Positions 1 to 6,239 of a DNA stretch of 11,822 nt are shown piece after piece. Source of the stretch: Pseudomonadota bacterium. GTDB taxonomy: Bacteria; Desulfobacterota; Desulfovibrionia; Desulfovibrionales; Desulfovibrionaceae. Numbering within the stretch: the first letter of the stretch is position 1; each line of letters begins with the position of its first letter. A program made the position numbers and the translations under genes. The notes under the pieces were generated by a model. It saw nothing but the letters and a program-made list of their open reading frames with translations. It was not told the origin of the DNA and did not search any database. Location: the NCBI GenBank assembly GCA_023390395.1, contig JAEWCY010000170.1, positions 1 to 11,822 on the forward strand. The letters are read 5' to 3'.

Positions 1-751
1 GGGGAAATTCCTGCAGCAGGCGCAGGCCGAAGGGATCGTCGAAATTGAGCACGGCCGTGGCGGGGTCCGGCAGGTAGCGCCGGAACAGCTTGGCCTTGGC
101 CGCGAAATAGGACTCCATGTCCTTGTGGTAGTCCAGATGGTCCTGGGTCAGGTTGGTGAACGCCGCGGCGGCGAAGGACAGGCCGGCGAGACGATCCTGG
201 TCCAGGGCGTGGGACGAGGCCTCCATGACGGCCAGGTCGCAGCCGGCCGCGGCCATGGCGGCCAGACTCTCGTGGATGGTCAGGCAGTCCGGGGTGGTCA
301 GCGACGCGTCCCGGGTCACGCCGGGCCAGCGGTAGGCCACCGTGCCGAGCACGCCGACCTTCTTGCCCGCGGCCGTGGCCAGGCGTTCGACGAGATAGCT
401 TATGGTGGTCTTGCCGTTGGTGCCGGTGACGGCGACCACGGGCATGGCCATGCGGTCCGTGCCGCAGCGCGCCGCGGCCAGCAGCCCGAGCGCCGTGTGC
501 GGCTCGTCCACGGTCACCAGCGCGGCCTGGGCGCCGGCGGGGAGCACGGTCCCCTCCCCGGCCACGACAAAGGCCGCACCCCGGGACAGGGCGTCGGGAA
601 TGAAGCGCGCGCCGTCGGCCGCCGTGCCCGCGGCGGCCACGAACACGCCGCCCGGGACGACCTTGGCGGAATGGCCGGCCACGGCAAGGCCCTGCGCGCG
701 CACCGTTTCCAACAGGGCGGCCAGGGCCGGATTGTTCTTCTCTGCCATCAT
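1..751 (-). CDS. murE: UDP-N-acetylmuramoyl-tripeptide synthetase MurE (N-terminal half, runs off window)
   Basis: Cytoplasmic Mur ligase that uses ATP to add the third peptide residue (probably meso-diaminopimelate) to UDP-MurNAc-L-Ala-D-Glu in peptidoglycan synthesis. About 250 codons are visible, roughly half the usual 490 residues. Seen: the ATP-binding P-loop VTGTNGKTT at residues 108-116, a TTPD motif typical of MurE substrate binding, EASSHALDQ, and FTNLTQDHLDYH, the conserved Mur-ligase block. The C-terminal ligase domain with the motif that would confirm diaminopimelate specificity lies beyond the window edge. Two consecutive ATGs (751 and 748) can start it; a GAGG lies 5-9 nt upstream. 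It begins 13 nt after the ftsI stop, so it is co-transcribed with ftsI. The order ftsI-murE and the motifs make MurE far more likely than MurF or MurC. Confidence 0.95.
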   Translation of the reverse strand, partial: MMAEKNNPALAALLETVRAQGLAVAGHSAKVVPGGVFVAAAGTAADGARFIPDALSRGAAFVVAGEGTVLPAGAQAALVTVDEPHTALGLLAAARCGTDRMAMPVVAVTGTNGKTTISYLVERLATAAGKKVGVLGTVAYRWPGVTRDASLTTPDCLTIHESLAAMAAAGCDLAVMEASSHALDQDRLAGLSFAAAAFTNLTQDHLDYHKDMESYFAAKAKLFRRYLPDPATAVLNFDDPFGLRLLQEFP

Positions 752-764
752 GCTCGCCTCGTCA

Positions 765-2855
765 TCAGGAGGGCCGCGTCAGCCACAGCACGAATTCGTT
801 CTTGTCGCCGGACGGCCAGGGAACACCCGGCGCCGGACTCTGTTTGGACACCACGAGCCCCTGCCCTTCGAGGCGGGGGACGATGCCCTTGCCCATGAGG
901 ATTTCCACGGCCTTGCGCAGCGGCATGCCGGAAAAATTCGGCACGGTCTGGATCGTCACTTCCTTGCCGTCGCCCGCCGTCGCCCCGTCCCCCTCGCCCG
1001 AGCCCGCGATGGCGAGGATCTGCTTGTCCGCGTCGGAAGGGGCCTTGGCCACGGGTTCCGGAGCCTTGTCCTTGGCGGCCGCATCCTTGCCCGCCGGCGC
1101 GGCGGCCTGGGCCACGTTCTGGGGCGCATCCTGGATCCTGGCCAGTTGCACCGACTCGGGCATGCGGCCGAGGTAGGACAGCATGCGCAGGGTCACGTCG
1201 CGCACGGCCGGCGCGGCGACGACCCCGCCGTAGTGACTCGGCTCGGGTTCGTCAACCATGACGAGGACGATGTATTCCGGATCGATGGCCGGCACGAAGG
1301 AAACGAACGAGCCCAGATACTTGTTTCCGTACCCGCCGTGCGCTCCGGCCTTTTGCGCTGTGCCGGTCTTGCCGCCGGTCTCCAGGCCCGGAATGCGGGC
1401 CGACTTGCCCGTGCCGTGCTCTTCCTGCACCACCTCGCGCATCATGGACTGGACGGTGTGGGCCACGTCGGCGTCGAACACGCGGTAGGGCTCCCGGTCG
1501 GGCACGGTGCCAGGCGGGTCGGCCACGAGCCTAAGCGGCTTGTACATGCCGCCGTTGGCCAGGATGAGATAGGCCTGGGCCAGCTGGACGGGGGTCACGG
1601 CGATGCCCTGGCCGAACGACCCCGTGGCCACGTCCAGGGGCGACCAGCCCTTGAGCGGGCGCAGTAGGCCCTTGCCCTCGCCCGTGATGGGCAGGCCCGT
1701 GGGCCGGCCGAAGCCGAGCTTCTCGAAATAGGCGTGCAAACGGGGCGAGCCGAGCTGCAGGCCGATCTTGGCCGCGCCGATGTTGCTCGAAACGCGCACG
1801 ATCATGTTCACGGGCAGCACGCCGTAGGAGTGGGTGTCCTTGATGACGCGGTTGGCGAAGCTGAACTTGCCGTTTTCGCAGTTGAAGGTGGTCGAGGGCT
1901 TGACCACGCGCTCCTGGAGGGCGGCGGCCACGAGCAGGGGCTTCATGGTGGAGCCGGGCTCGAACACGTCCAGGGCGGCGTGGTTGCGGGCGATGCGCGG
2001 GCTTATCCCCCGCCCCACGTTGGGCTCGAAGAAGGGGTAGTTGGCCATGGCCAGGATCTCGCCCGTGGGCACATGGACCACCAGGGCCGTGCCGCCCTTG
2101 GCGTTGTTGGCGGTGACGGCCTTTTCCAGCTCCTCCTCGGCGAAGAACTGGATCTGGGAGTCGATGGTCAGGCGCACGCCCTTGCCGTTGATGTCGCCCA
2201 GCTCCCGGCCCTGGGAGTCGAAGAAGAAACGGCGGCCCGAGGCGTCGCGCTGGACCACGTACTTGGCCTGGCGGCCGGTGAGGCGGGCGTCGAAGGCCTT
2301 TTCCATGCCCTCCAGGCCCACGTCGCCGACGCCGACGAAGCCCATGAGCTGGCTGGCCAGGTGGCCGTTGGGGTAAAACCGCGCGAATTCCTTGCTGAAA
2401 TAAACGCCCGGCAGGGCGGCCTCGCGGATGCGGGCGGCGGTGCGGTCGCCCACGCGCCAGGCGAGGTAGACCATGGAGGAGCCGGACTGGAGCTTTTTGA
2501 GCACCCGCTGCTCCTTCATGCGCAAAAGCTTGGCCAGGACGGCGGCGGTCTTCTCCGGTTCCGTGATCTCCTTGGGCCGCACGAAAAGCGCCTCGCACTC
2601 GACGCTCTTGGCCAGAAGCCGGCCGCCCCGGTCGTAGATCTCGCCCCGGGCCCCCTTGTCCACCTCCGAGGCCAGATGCTGCCTGATGGCCTTTTCCGCC
2701 AGCTCCGGGCCGGCCACGATCTGGAGGTAGCCCGCCCTGGTCCACAGGGCGAGCCAGGCCAGACAGAAAAAAACGCCCACGCTTGTGAGCTTGACCCGGC
2801 TCCAGTCCCGGACGGTCGTTTGCTGGCGGTCGGCCGACTTCGCGCGCATGCCCAT
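765..2855 (-). CDS. ftsI: Division-specific peptidoglycan transpeptidase FtsI (PBP3) with C-terminal PASTA-like domain
   Basis: Septal DD-transpeptidase that cross-links peptidoglycan at the division site with FtsW. It has 696 residues, longer than E. coli FtsI (588). Order: short basic cytoplasmic tail, one membrane anchor at about 22-40, a PBP dimerisation domain at about 60-240 (RGEIYDRGG at 70-78), then the transpeptidase domain with all three active-site motifs: STMK at 302-305 (nucleophile Ser302), SSN at 356-358 and KTGT at 496-499. Residues about 575-632 form an Ala/Lys/Pro/Asp-rich linker, and about 634-695 looks like one PASTA domain (VPNFSGMPLRKAVEIL, followed by Pro/Gly-rich strands). 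Gap to ftsL is 12 nt and to murE 13 nt. Start choice is uncertain: ATG at 2855 has AGGGA 8 nt upstream, but ATG at 2849 (residue 3) has GGGGA 6 nt upstream. Function is sure; the PASTA call comes from pattern only. Confidence 0.96.
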   Translation of the reverse strand: MGMRAKSADRQQTTVRDWSRVKLTSVGVFFCLAWLALWTRAGYLQIVAGPELAEKAIRQHLASEVDKGARGEIYDRGGRLLAKSVECEALFVRPKEITEPEKTAAVLAKLLRMKEQRVLKKLQSGSSMVYLAWRVGDRTAARIREAALPGVYFSKEFARFYPNGHLASQLMGFVGVGDVGLEGMEKAFDARLTGRQAKYVVQRDASGRRFFFDSQGRELGDINGKGVRLTIDSQIQFFAEEELEKAVTANNAKGGTALVVHVPTGEILAMANYPFFEPNVGRGISPRIARNHAALDVFEPGSTMKPLLVAAALQERVVKPSTTFNCENGKFSFANRVIKDTHSYGVLPVNMIVRVSSNIGAAKIGLQLGSPRLHAYFEKLGFGRPTGLPITGEGKGLLRPLKGWSPLDVATGSFGQGIAVTPVQLAQAYLILANGGMYKPLRLVADPPGTVPDREPYRVFDADVAHTVQSMMREVVQEEHGTGKSARIPGLETGGKTGTAQKAGAHGGYGNKYLGSFVSFVPAIDPEYIVLVMVDEPEPSHYGGVVAAPAVRDVTLRMLSYLGRMPESVQLARIQDAPQNVAQAAAPAGKDAAAKDKAPEPVAKAPSDADKQILAIAGSGEGDGATAGDGKEVTIQTVPNFSGMPLRKAVEILMGKGIVPRLEGQGLVVSKQSPAPGVPWPSGDKNEFVLWLTRPS

Positions 2856-2867
2856 TCCCCGCGTCCC

Positions 2868-3302
2868 TTACGGCGTGCCGGCGGGCTTGGCCCGGGGCTT
2901 GTCCTTGGCCTTGGCCGGACTTTTCTGGAGCGGTTGCGCCTCGGGCTGGGCCTTGGCCTGGCCTTTCTGACCCGGGCGGGCGTCCTCGGCGGCGGCGACC
3001 AGGGGCGAGGTCTCGATCTCGCCGTTTGCCGACACGCGGCGGATCTGGCCGGGCCGGGCCGGGCCGAGGCCGTAGTCGCGCGCCACCTCGCGAAGCCTGG
3101 CCGGAGTGATGAGCGTGTTGCGCTCCACCTCGAGCTTGGCCGCCAGGGATTCCACCTCGTCGATCTGGCGCTGCATCTTGTTGAGCTCGTAAGCCAGGTC
3201 GACCCGCTCGATGTTGAGCCAGACGAGGCCAAGGCCGAACACCAGCAGCAAGACCAGGCTGAACGCCATGGATATGGCCCATTCCCGCGAAAGCGTGCCC
3301 AT
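2868..3302 (-). CDS. ftsL: Cell division protein FtsL
   Basis: Small bitopic divisome protein that, with its partners FtsB and FtsQ, activates the FtsWI septal synthase. It has 144 residues: 8 cytoplasmic residues, one hydrophobic segment at about 9-30, then a periplasmic heptad-like stretch at about 33-64 (Leu/Ile/Val spaced 3-4 apart, Glu/Gln/Lys rich), typical of the FtsL coiled coil. Residues about 100-144 are a low-complexity Ala/Gly/Lys/Pro/Gln tail, not usual for short FtsL proteins. FtsL diverges quickly in sequence, so the assignment relies on topology and position between rsmH and ftsI. Start: ATG at 3302 is preceded directly by a purine-rich ribosome site (GAGGAGGGGAG, 3303-3313), the strongest in this operon. 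TAA stop is 12 nt before ftsI. Confidence 0.9.
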   Translation of the reverse strand: MGTLSREWAISMAFSLVLLLVFGLGLVWLNIERVDLAYELNKMQRQIDEVESLAAKLEVERNTLITPARLREVARDYGLGPARPGQIRRVSANGEIETSPLVAAAEDARPGQKGQAKAQPEAQPLQKSPAKAKDKPRAKPAGTP

Positions 3303-3327
3303 CTCCCCTCCTCGGTCCGTGCCTCGT

Positions 3328-3342
3328 CGCGCCGGGGGCGCG
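3328..3342 (-). other. GC hairpin between rsmH and ftsL
   Basis: Perfect 6-bp inverted repeat CGCGCC/GGCGCG with a 3-nt loop in the 51-nt gap, the largest gap in the operon. There is no T-run after it on either strand, so it is not an intrinsic terminator. In the mRNA it would sit about 25 nt before the ftsL start and might affect RNA processing or ftsL translation; this is inference. Confidence 0.35.
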
Positions 3343-3353
3343 AAAAGGTCCCC

Positions 3354-4310
3354 TCAGGCGTCCGGCAGCCGCTCGGCCGCGCGCAGCTTGGCGCTGCGCG
3401 ACCGCGAATTGGCCGCCACTTCCTCCTCGCCGGCCATGACGGGCTTTTTGGTGAGGATGCGGTAGCGCGCCCGGTGTCCGCACACGCACACGACCTGCTC
3501 GCGCGGACACACGCAATCCGTGGCCTCCTCGCGGAAGGAGCGCTTCACCAGCCTGTCCTCGAGGGAATGGAAGGAGATCACGGCCACCCGCCCCCCAGGG
3601 GCGAGATAGTCGGGAATGGCCCGCAGAAACTCCTTCAACTCCCCAAGCTCGTCATTGACCGCCATGCGCAGGGCCTGGAACGTCCGGGTGGCCGGATGCT
3701 GCCTGGCCGTGGCCCGCCATTTGGCCGGGTAGGCCGCCGCCACCACCTCGGCCAGCCGGGCGGTGGTGGTTATGGCGGCCTTTTCCCGGGCGGCGACGAT
3801 GGCCCGGGCGATGCGGCCGGCCTGCGGGTCCTCGCCGTACTCCCTTATGAGGTCCCGCAGCCTGGCGAAGGACGCCAGATTGACCAGCCCTTCGGCGCTC
3901 TCGCCGCCGTCCTCGGCCCCCATGCGCATGTCCAGGGGGCCGTCGTGCGTGAACCCGAAGCCGCGCTCCGGGTCGTCGAGCTGCAAGGAGGACACCCCCG
4001 CGTCCACCAGTGCGGCGTCGACCTTCTCCCACCCCGCCTCCGCCAGGGCCGCCGGGAACCGGCGAAACGGCGTGCGCGCCAGGCGCACCCGGTCGCCGTA
4101 TGCCTGCAAGCGCCGCTCGGCCACGGCCAGGGCCTCCCTGTCCCTGTCCAGTCCGAGCAGCCAGGCATCGCCCCCGGCCGCTTCGAGCATCCCCCTAGAA
4201 TGCCCGCCAAGCCCCGTGGTGGCGTCCAAAATCTTCATCCCCGGCCGGATGGCCAGGTACTTCACAACCTCTTCGAGCAGGACCGGGACATGGACGGGAC
4301 CGGGCAGCAT
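3354..4310 (-). CDS. rsmH: 16S rRNA (cytosine(1402)-N(4))-methyltransferase RsmH (MraW)
   Basis: S-adenosylmethionine-dependent methyltransferase that modifies N4 of C1402 in the ribosomal P site of 16S rRNA. It has 318 residues, the usual size. Seen: family N-terminus VHVPVLLEEV at 6-15, SAM-binding loop DATTGLGGHS at 29-38, GLDRD at 53-57 (acidic residue for the ribose), LDDPERGFGF near 111-120, the DMRM block at 127-130, HPATRTFQALRMAVN near 205-219 and ISFHSLEDR at 245-253. The C-terminus has CVCP and CVC (Cys266, 268, 275, 277) before the conserved NSRSRSAKLR segment. Start at ATG 4310, 9 nt after the mraZ stop. An in-frame TAG at 4320-4322 excludes any earlier start. The ribosome site is weak (AGG only), compatible with translational coupling to mraZ. 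Confidence 0.97.
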   Translation of the reverse strand: MLPGPVHVPVLLEEVVKYLAIRPGMKILDATTGLGGHSRGMLEAAGGDAWLLGLDRDREALAVAERRLQAYGDRVRLARTPFRRFPAALAEAGWEKVDAALVDAGVSSLQLDDPERGFGFTHDGPLDMRMGAEDGGESAEGLVNLASFARLRDLIREYGEDPQAGRIARAIVAAREKAAITTTARLAEVVAAAYPAKWRATARQHPATRTFQALRMAVNDELGELKEFLRAIPDYLAPGGRVAVISFHSLEDRLVKRSFREEATDCVCPREQVVCVCGHRARYRILTKKPVMAGEEEVAANSRSRSAKLRAAERLPDA

Positions 4311-4319
4311 GTCGCGGGC

Positions 4320-4778
4320 CTAGAGCTTGATCTTGACGCCGAGGTCGGCCAGGGCCGCCAGGTCGGCGTCGATGCGCAGTCCCACCTGCCGCCGCCGCTC
4401 CTCGAACTTGGCCTGGTTCCAGATCTCGAACTTCTCGCCCACCCCCGCCAACACGAGGTCCTTGTCCAGCTGCGCGTAGGTCCGCAGGTACGGCGGCACC
4501 AGGATGCGCCCCTGCTTGTCCAGCGTCACCTCCATGGCCCCCGAGATCAGGAAGCGCTCCAGGTCCCGGATGCGCGGGTCGAGCTTGTTGCCTTCGGCGA
4601 AGCTGGCTTCCACCTGCTCCCACACGTCCATGGGGTAGCCGGTGACCGCGCCGTCGAAGTTGTTGGTGAGCATGACCCGGCCGTCGGCGACGCGCGAGAG
4701 CACCTCCTCCCGGTATTCGGGGGGCAGCATCAGGCGACCCTTGGGGTCCAGGCTGCGGTAGGAATGGCCTCGAAACAC
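4320..4778 (-). CDS. mraZ: Transcriptional regulator MraZ (GTG start)
   Basis: DNA-binding protein of the AbrB-like swapped-hairpin fold that oligomerises into rings and regulates its own dcw operon. With the GTG start it has 152 residues, the normal length. It holds two SpoVT/MraZ half domains: the first with DPKGRLMLPP at 11-20, the second with DKQGRILVPP at 87-96; both contain the D-x-x-G-R core. Start choice: the family almost always begins with (M)FRGH, which here falls at a GTG (4776-4778). The open frame continues upstream to an ATG at 4877, but that extension has no family similarity and would run through the promoter and operator repeats. It is first gene of the cluster and lies 9 nt before rsmH. 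Confidence 0.95.
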   Translation of the reverse strand: MFRGHSYRSLDPKGRLMLPPEYREEVLSRVADGRVMLTNNFDGAVTGYPMDVWEQVEASFAEGNKLDPRIRDLERFLISGAMEVTLDKQGRILVPPYLRTYAQLDKDLVLAGVGEKFEIWNQAKFEERRRQVGLRIDADLAALADLGVKIKL

Positions 4779-4781
4779 GTT

Positions 4782-4786
4782 TCCTC
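4782..4786 (-). promoter_or_regulatory. Ribosome binding site of mraZ
   Basis: GAGGA lies 3 nt upstream of the GTG codon, rather close but purine rich. It supports the GTG as start against the ATGs further upstream (4833, 4877), which lack a comparable site. Confidence 0.6.
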
Positions 4787-4797
4787 GCCGTGGCGGT

Positions 4798-4825
4798 CCA
4801 CCACTTCTTACCACCTTTTCCCACA
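4798..4825 (-). promoter_or_regulatory. Putative MraZ operator, three GTGG repeats at 10-bp period
   Basis: On the minus strand GTGG occurs at 4824-4821, 4814-4811 and 4804-4801, exactly 10 nt apart, each followed by G or T and an A/G-rich spacer, with a further TGG at 4800-4798. Known MraZ proteins bind short direct repeats of a TGGG type separated by about 5 nt upstream of mraZ, one repeat per helical turn, matching the ring-shaped protein. The repeats sit between the candidate -10 box and the mraZ start, as expected for autorepression. Confidence 0.7.
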
Positions 4826-4855
4826 TTCTCTCCATCAATAGCCCAGAGGTGTCAA
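4825..4855 (-). promoter_or_regulatory. Candidate sigma-70 promoter of the dcw operon
   Basis: Perfect -35 TTGACA at 4855-4850 and a -10-like GAGAAT at 4830-4825 (4 of 6), spacing 19 nt, longer than the ideal 17. The start of transcription would fall near 4818, inside the GTGG repeats. The -35 is convincing; the -10 is less certain. Confidence 0.5.
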
Positions 4856-4925
4856 GAAGAAACCACCAGCCCTCCACATCTTGGCATTTTCACCCCCTTC
4901 CCTGCCTACCCTGGCAAAAAACCGC

Positions 4926-4954
4926 TTGAAAAAACTGGACAAAAAATAAAAAAT
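4926..4954 (+). promoter_or_regulatory. Candidate sigma-70 promoter for the HD-GYP gene in an A-tract island
   Basis: TTGAAA at 4926-4931 (5 of 6 to the -35 consensus), 17-nt spacer, AAAAAT at 4949-4954 (4 of 6 to -10). Four runs of six A (from 4916, 4929, 4941 and 4948) make this the most AT-rich stretch of the window. Predicted start near 4961. It is divergent from the mraZ promoter, with about 70 nt between the two -35 boxes. Confidence 0.5.
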
Positions 4955-4990
4955 CGACAAAGCGCGGCCGGGGTCCCGGGAGCGCCTGGT

Positions 4991-5021
4991 GGCGGCCAAA
5001 GGCTTGGCAGCGCCGTTTTTT
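4991..5021 (+). terminator. Intrinsic terminator upstream of the HD-GYP gene
   Basis: Stem GGCG+GCCAA pairs with TTGGC+CGCC around an AGGC loop; the right arm carries a 2-nt AG bulge. One G later there are six T. This is a canonical plus-strand intrinsic terminator. No plus-strand gene precedes it in the window, so it acts on a leader or small-RNA transcript, or blocks stray plus-strand transcription from entering the HD-GYP gene. Confidence 0.75.
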
Positions 5022-5066
5022 CGGACAAGCCTTGCCAGAGCGCTTCCAAGTCCTGTAGGGGGGAAA

Positions 5067-5103
5067 GCGTTGCTGGCGATGCATTCGCATCTGGCGGCGT
5101 TGC
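5067..5103 (+). repeat. Paired direct repeats around a small hairpin in the leader
   Basis: GCGTTGC (5067-5073) and TGGCG (5074-5078) recur in the same order reversed around the centre: TGGCG (5092-5096) then GCGTTGC (5097-5103). Between them GATGC/GCATC (5078-5082 and 5087-5091) forms a 5-bp hairpin with an ATTC loop. It could be a protein site or RNA structure before the HD-GYP start; chance cannot be excluded. Confidence 0.35.
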
Positions 5104-5155
5104 ATGGAGTGCGGCGCGAACGTTGACGACGGGGAAGCCCCCACGGAAGGGCAGC

Positions 5156-6169
5156 ATGCGCGACAGGCCGACGATGGATATTCCGGCGGGTCTGGAAGAG
5201 GAATACTACCAGATCAATCCGGACATCCTGCACAGTTTCAGCAAGTTTCGTCCACCGCTGAACATCTACCGTTTCCTGGAGAACGTCAGCCGGATCGCGC
5301 CCTATTACAAGGTGGGGGACCGGCTCTCCAAGGAGCAGGCCCAGGAGCTGGCCGACCTCGTGACCGAGGGCGTGGTCTTCGTCTCGCGCGAGGACCACTC
5401 CATCTACGTCAAGCACATCAGCTACCAGCTCGATCTGGTGCTCCTGGACAAGCACCTCACGGAATCCGAGATCGCGGACATCTTCCAGATCGCGCTGACG
5501 CGCCGCATGGAGGAGTTCTTCGACCAGCCCGTGCGCCTGGTCTACGACAAGGTGCGCGAGGACGCGCTGGTGCTCACGCAGTACGTCTGGGAGGACTTCC
5601 ACCGGTCCAGGGCCCTGGCCCGGCGGCAGCACGGCGCGCACACGCTCGCCAATCACGCCGTCAACTGCGCCCTGTTCGGCCTGCATCTGTTCCTGGCCGG
5701 CCAGTCCGAGACCTTCCGGGAATCCCGCAACGCCCGGACCACCCTCGACCGCACCGTGCTCGGCCTGCTGCTGCACGACCTGGGCATGACCCGGGTGCCG
5801 GCGCTGGTGCGCGACAAGACCAAGCCCCTGCTGCCCGACGAAATGCAAAAAATCCGAGGCCATACCATGGCCGGCTACGAGATGCTCTCGCGGCTCGACC
5901 TCAAGTTTCCGGAGATGGAACGGTGCGTGTCCGAGCACCACGAGCGCCTGGACGGCTCGGGCTATCCGCAGAAGCTCGGCATGGGGAGCATTTCGGAGAC
6001 CGGACTTTTGTGCGGCGTGGTGGATTCCTACTGCGCCATGACCGCCAAGCGCATCTACGCCCCGGCCATGGACCCGCTCACGGCGGGCAAGAAGCTCCTG
6101 GAGGAATCCCGGCGCTACCCGGCCGACATGGTCAAGCGCCTGGTCGGTCTGCTGGCCGCGGGAAAATAG
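5156..6169 (+). CDS. HD-GYP domain protein, probable cyclic-di-GMP phosphodiesterase or sensor
   Basis: 337 residues, no signal peptide or membrane segment, so cytoplasmic. Residues 1-150 form an N-terminal domain I do not recognise. Residues about 155-330 are an HD-GYP domain: His167, His207-Asp208 (LLLHDLGM), His236 (RGHT), HHERLDGSGYP at 261-271 and Asp290 in VVDSYCAM, the residues that normally build the metal site hydrolysing cyclic-di-GMP. One deviation: the lysine that normally follows in HDxGK is Met211. Activity is therefore likely but not assured; a receptor role is the alternative. Start: ATG 5156 has GGAAGG 5 nt upstream; the next ATG, 5174, has only a weak site, and the frame upstream of 5156 has no family-like sequence. 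It is divergent from mraZ and seems a single gene, controlled by the leader described above. No fixed link to the dcw genes is implied. Confidence 0.88.
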   Translation: MRDRPTMDIPAGLEEEYYQINPDILHSFSKFRPPLNIYRFLENVSRIAPYYKVGDRLSKEQAQELADLVTEGVVFVSREDHSIYVKHISYQLDLVLLDKHLTESEIADIFQIALTRRMEEFFDQPVRLVYDKVREDALVLTQYVWEDFHRSRALARRQHGAHTLANHAVNCALFGLHLFLAGQSETFRESRNARTTLDRTVLGLLLHDLGMTRVPALVRDKTKPLLPDEMQKIRGHTMAGYEMLSRLDLKFPEMERCVSEHHERLDGSGYPQKLGMGSISETGLLCGVVDSYCAMTAKRIYAPAMDPLTAGKKLLEESRRYPADMVKRLVGLLAAGK

Positions 6170-6239
6170 GGCCGGCTTCCCACCGGCGCTCCACTTTTCC
6201 CGCTTCCTCCCACCGGCGGCCCGGCGGTCCGGGCGCGGC

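Larger units (their letters stand above)
4961..5155 (+). ncRNA. Leader of the HD-GYP gene, with possible short terminated RNA
   Basis: From the predicted start near 4961 to the HD-GYP ATG there are about 195 nt with no convincing reading frame. The leader contains an intrinsic terminator (4991-5021) and, after it, CAAGCCTT (5026-5033), which is complementary to AAGGCTTG (4999-5006) inside the terminator. GGCCG (4966-4970) can also pair with CGGCC (4993-4997) in the terminator's 5' arm and could act as a weak antiterminator. A second element at 5067-5103 is listed separately. If the terminator works, the main product would be an RNA of about 60 nt. No known riboswitch class was recognised, including the cyclic-di-GMP types. 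Confidence 0.35.

Noticed and set aside
402..1667. 421-codon plus-strand frame over murE and ftsI
   Set aside because: Antisense shadow of two genes with clear catalytic motifs; no ribosome site or domain.
1734..4841. 1035-codon plus-strand open frame across ftsI, ftsL, rsmH and mraZ
   Set aside because: Runs antisense through four well-supported genes and their gaps; composition is that of a GC-rich shadow frame.
4790..5155. N-terminal extension of the HD-GYP protein by up to 122 codons
   Set aside because: It would include the mraZ operator, promoters and the terminator; the sequence is low quality and ATG 5156 has a good ribosome site.
4961..5155. Cyclic-di-GMP riboswitch in the HD-GYP leader
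   Set aside because: I looked for the conserved GEMM class I core (CAAA block and GNRA-type receptor segments) and did not find it. A covariance search would be needed to exclude class II or a new type.
6170..6239. Terminator between the convergent HD-GYP and CBS genes
   Set aside because: GCCCGG/CCGGGC (6219-6234) and GCCGG/CCGGC (6170-6186) can form hairpins, but neither has a T-run on either strand; factor-dependent termination may be used instead.
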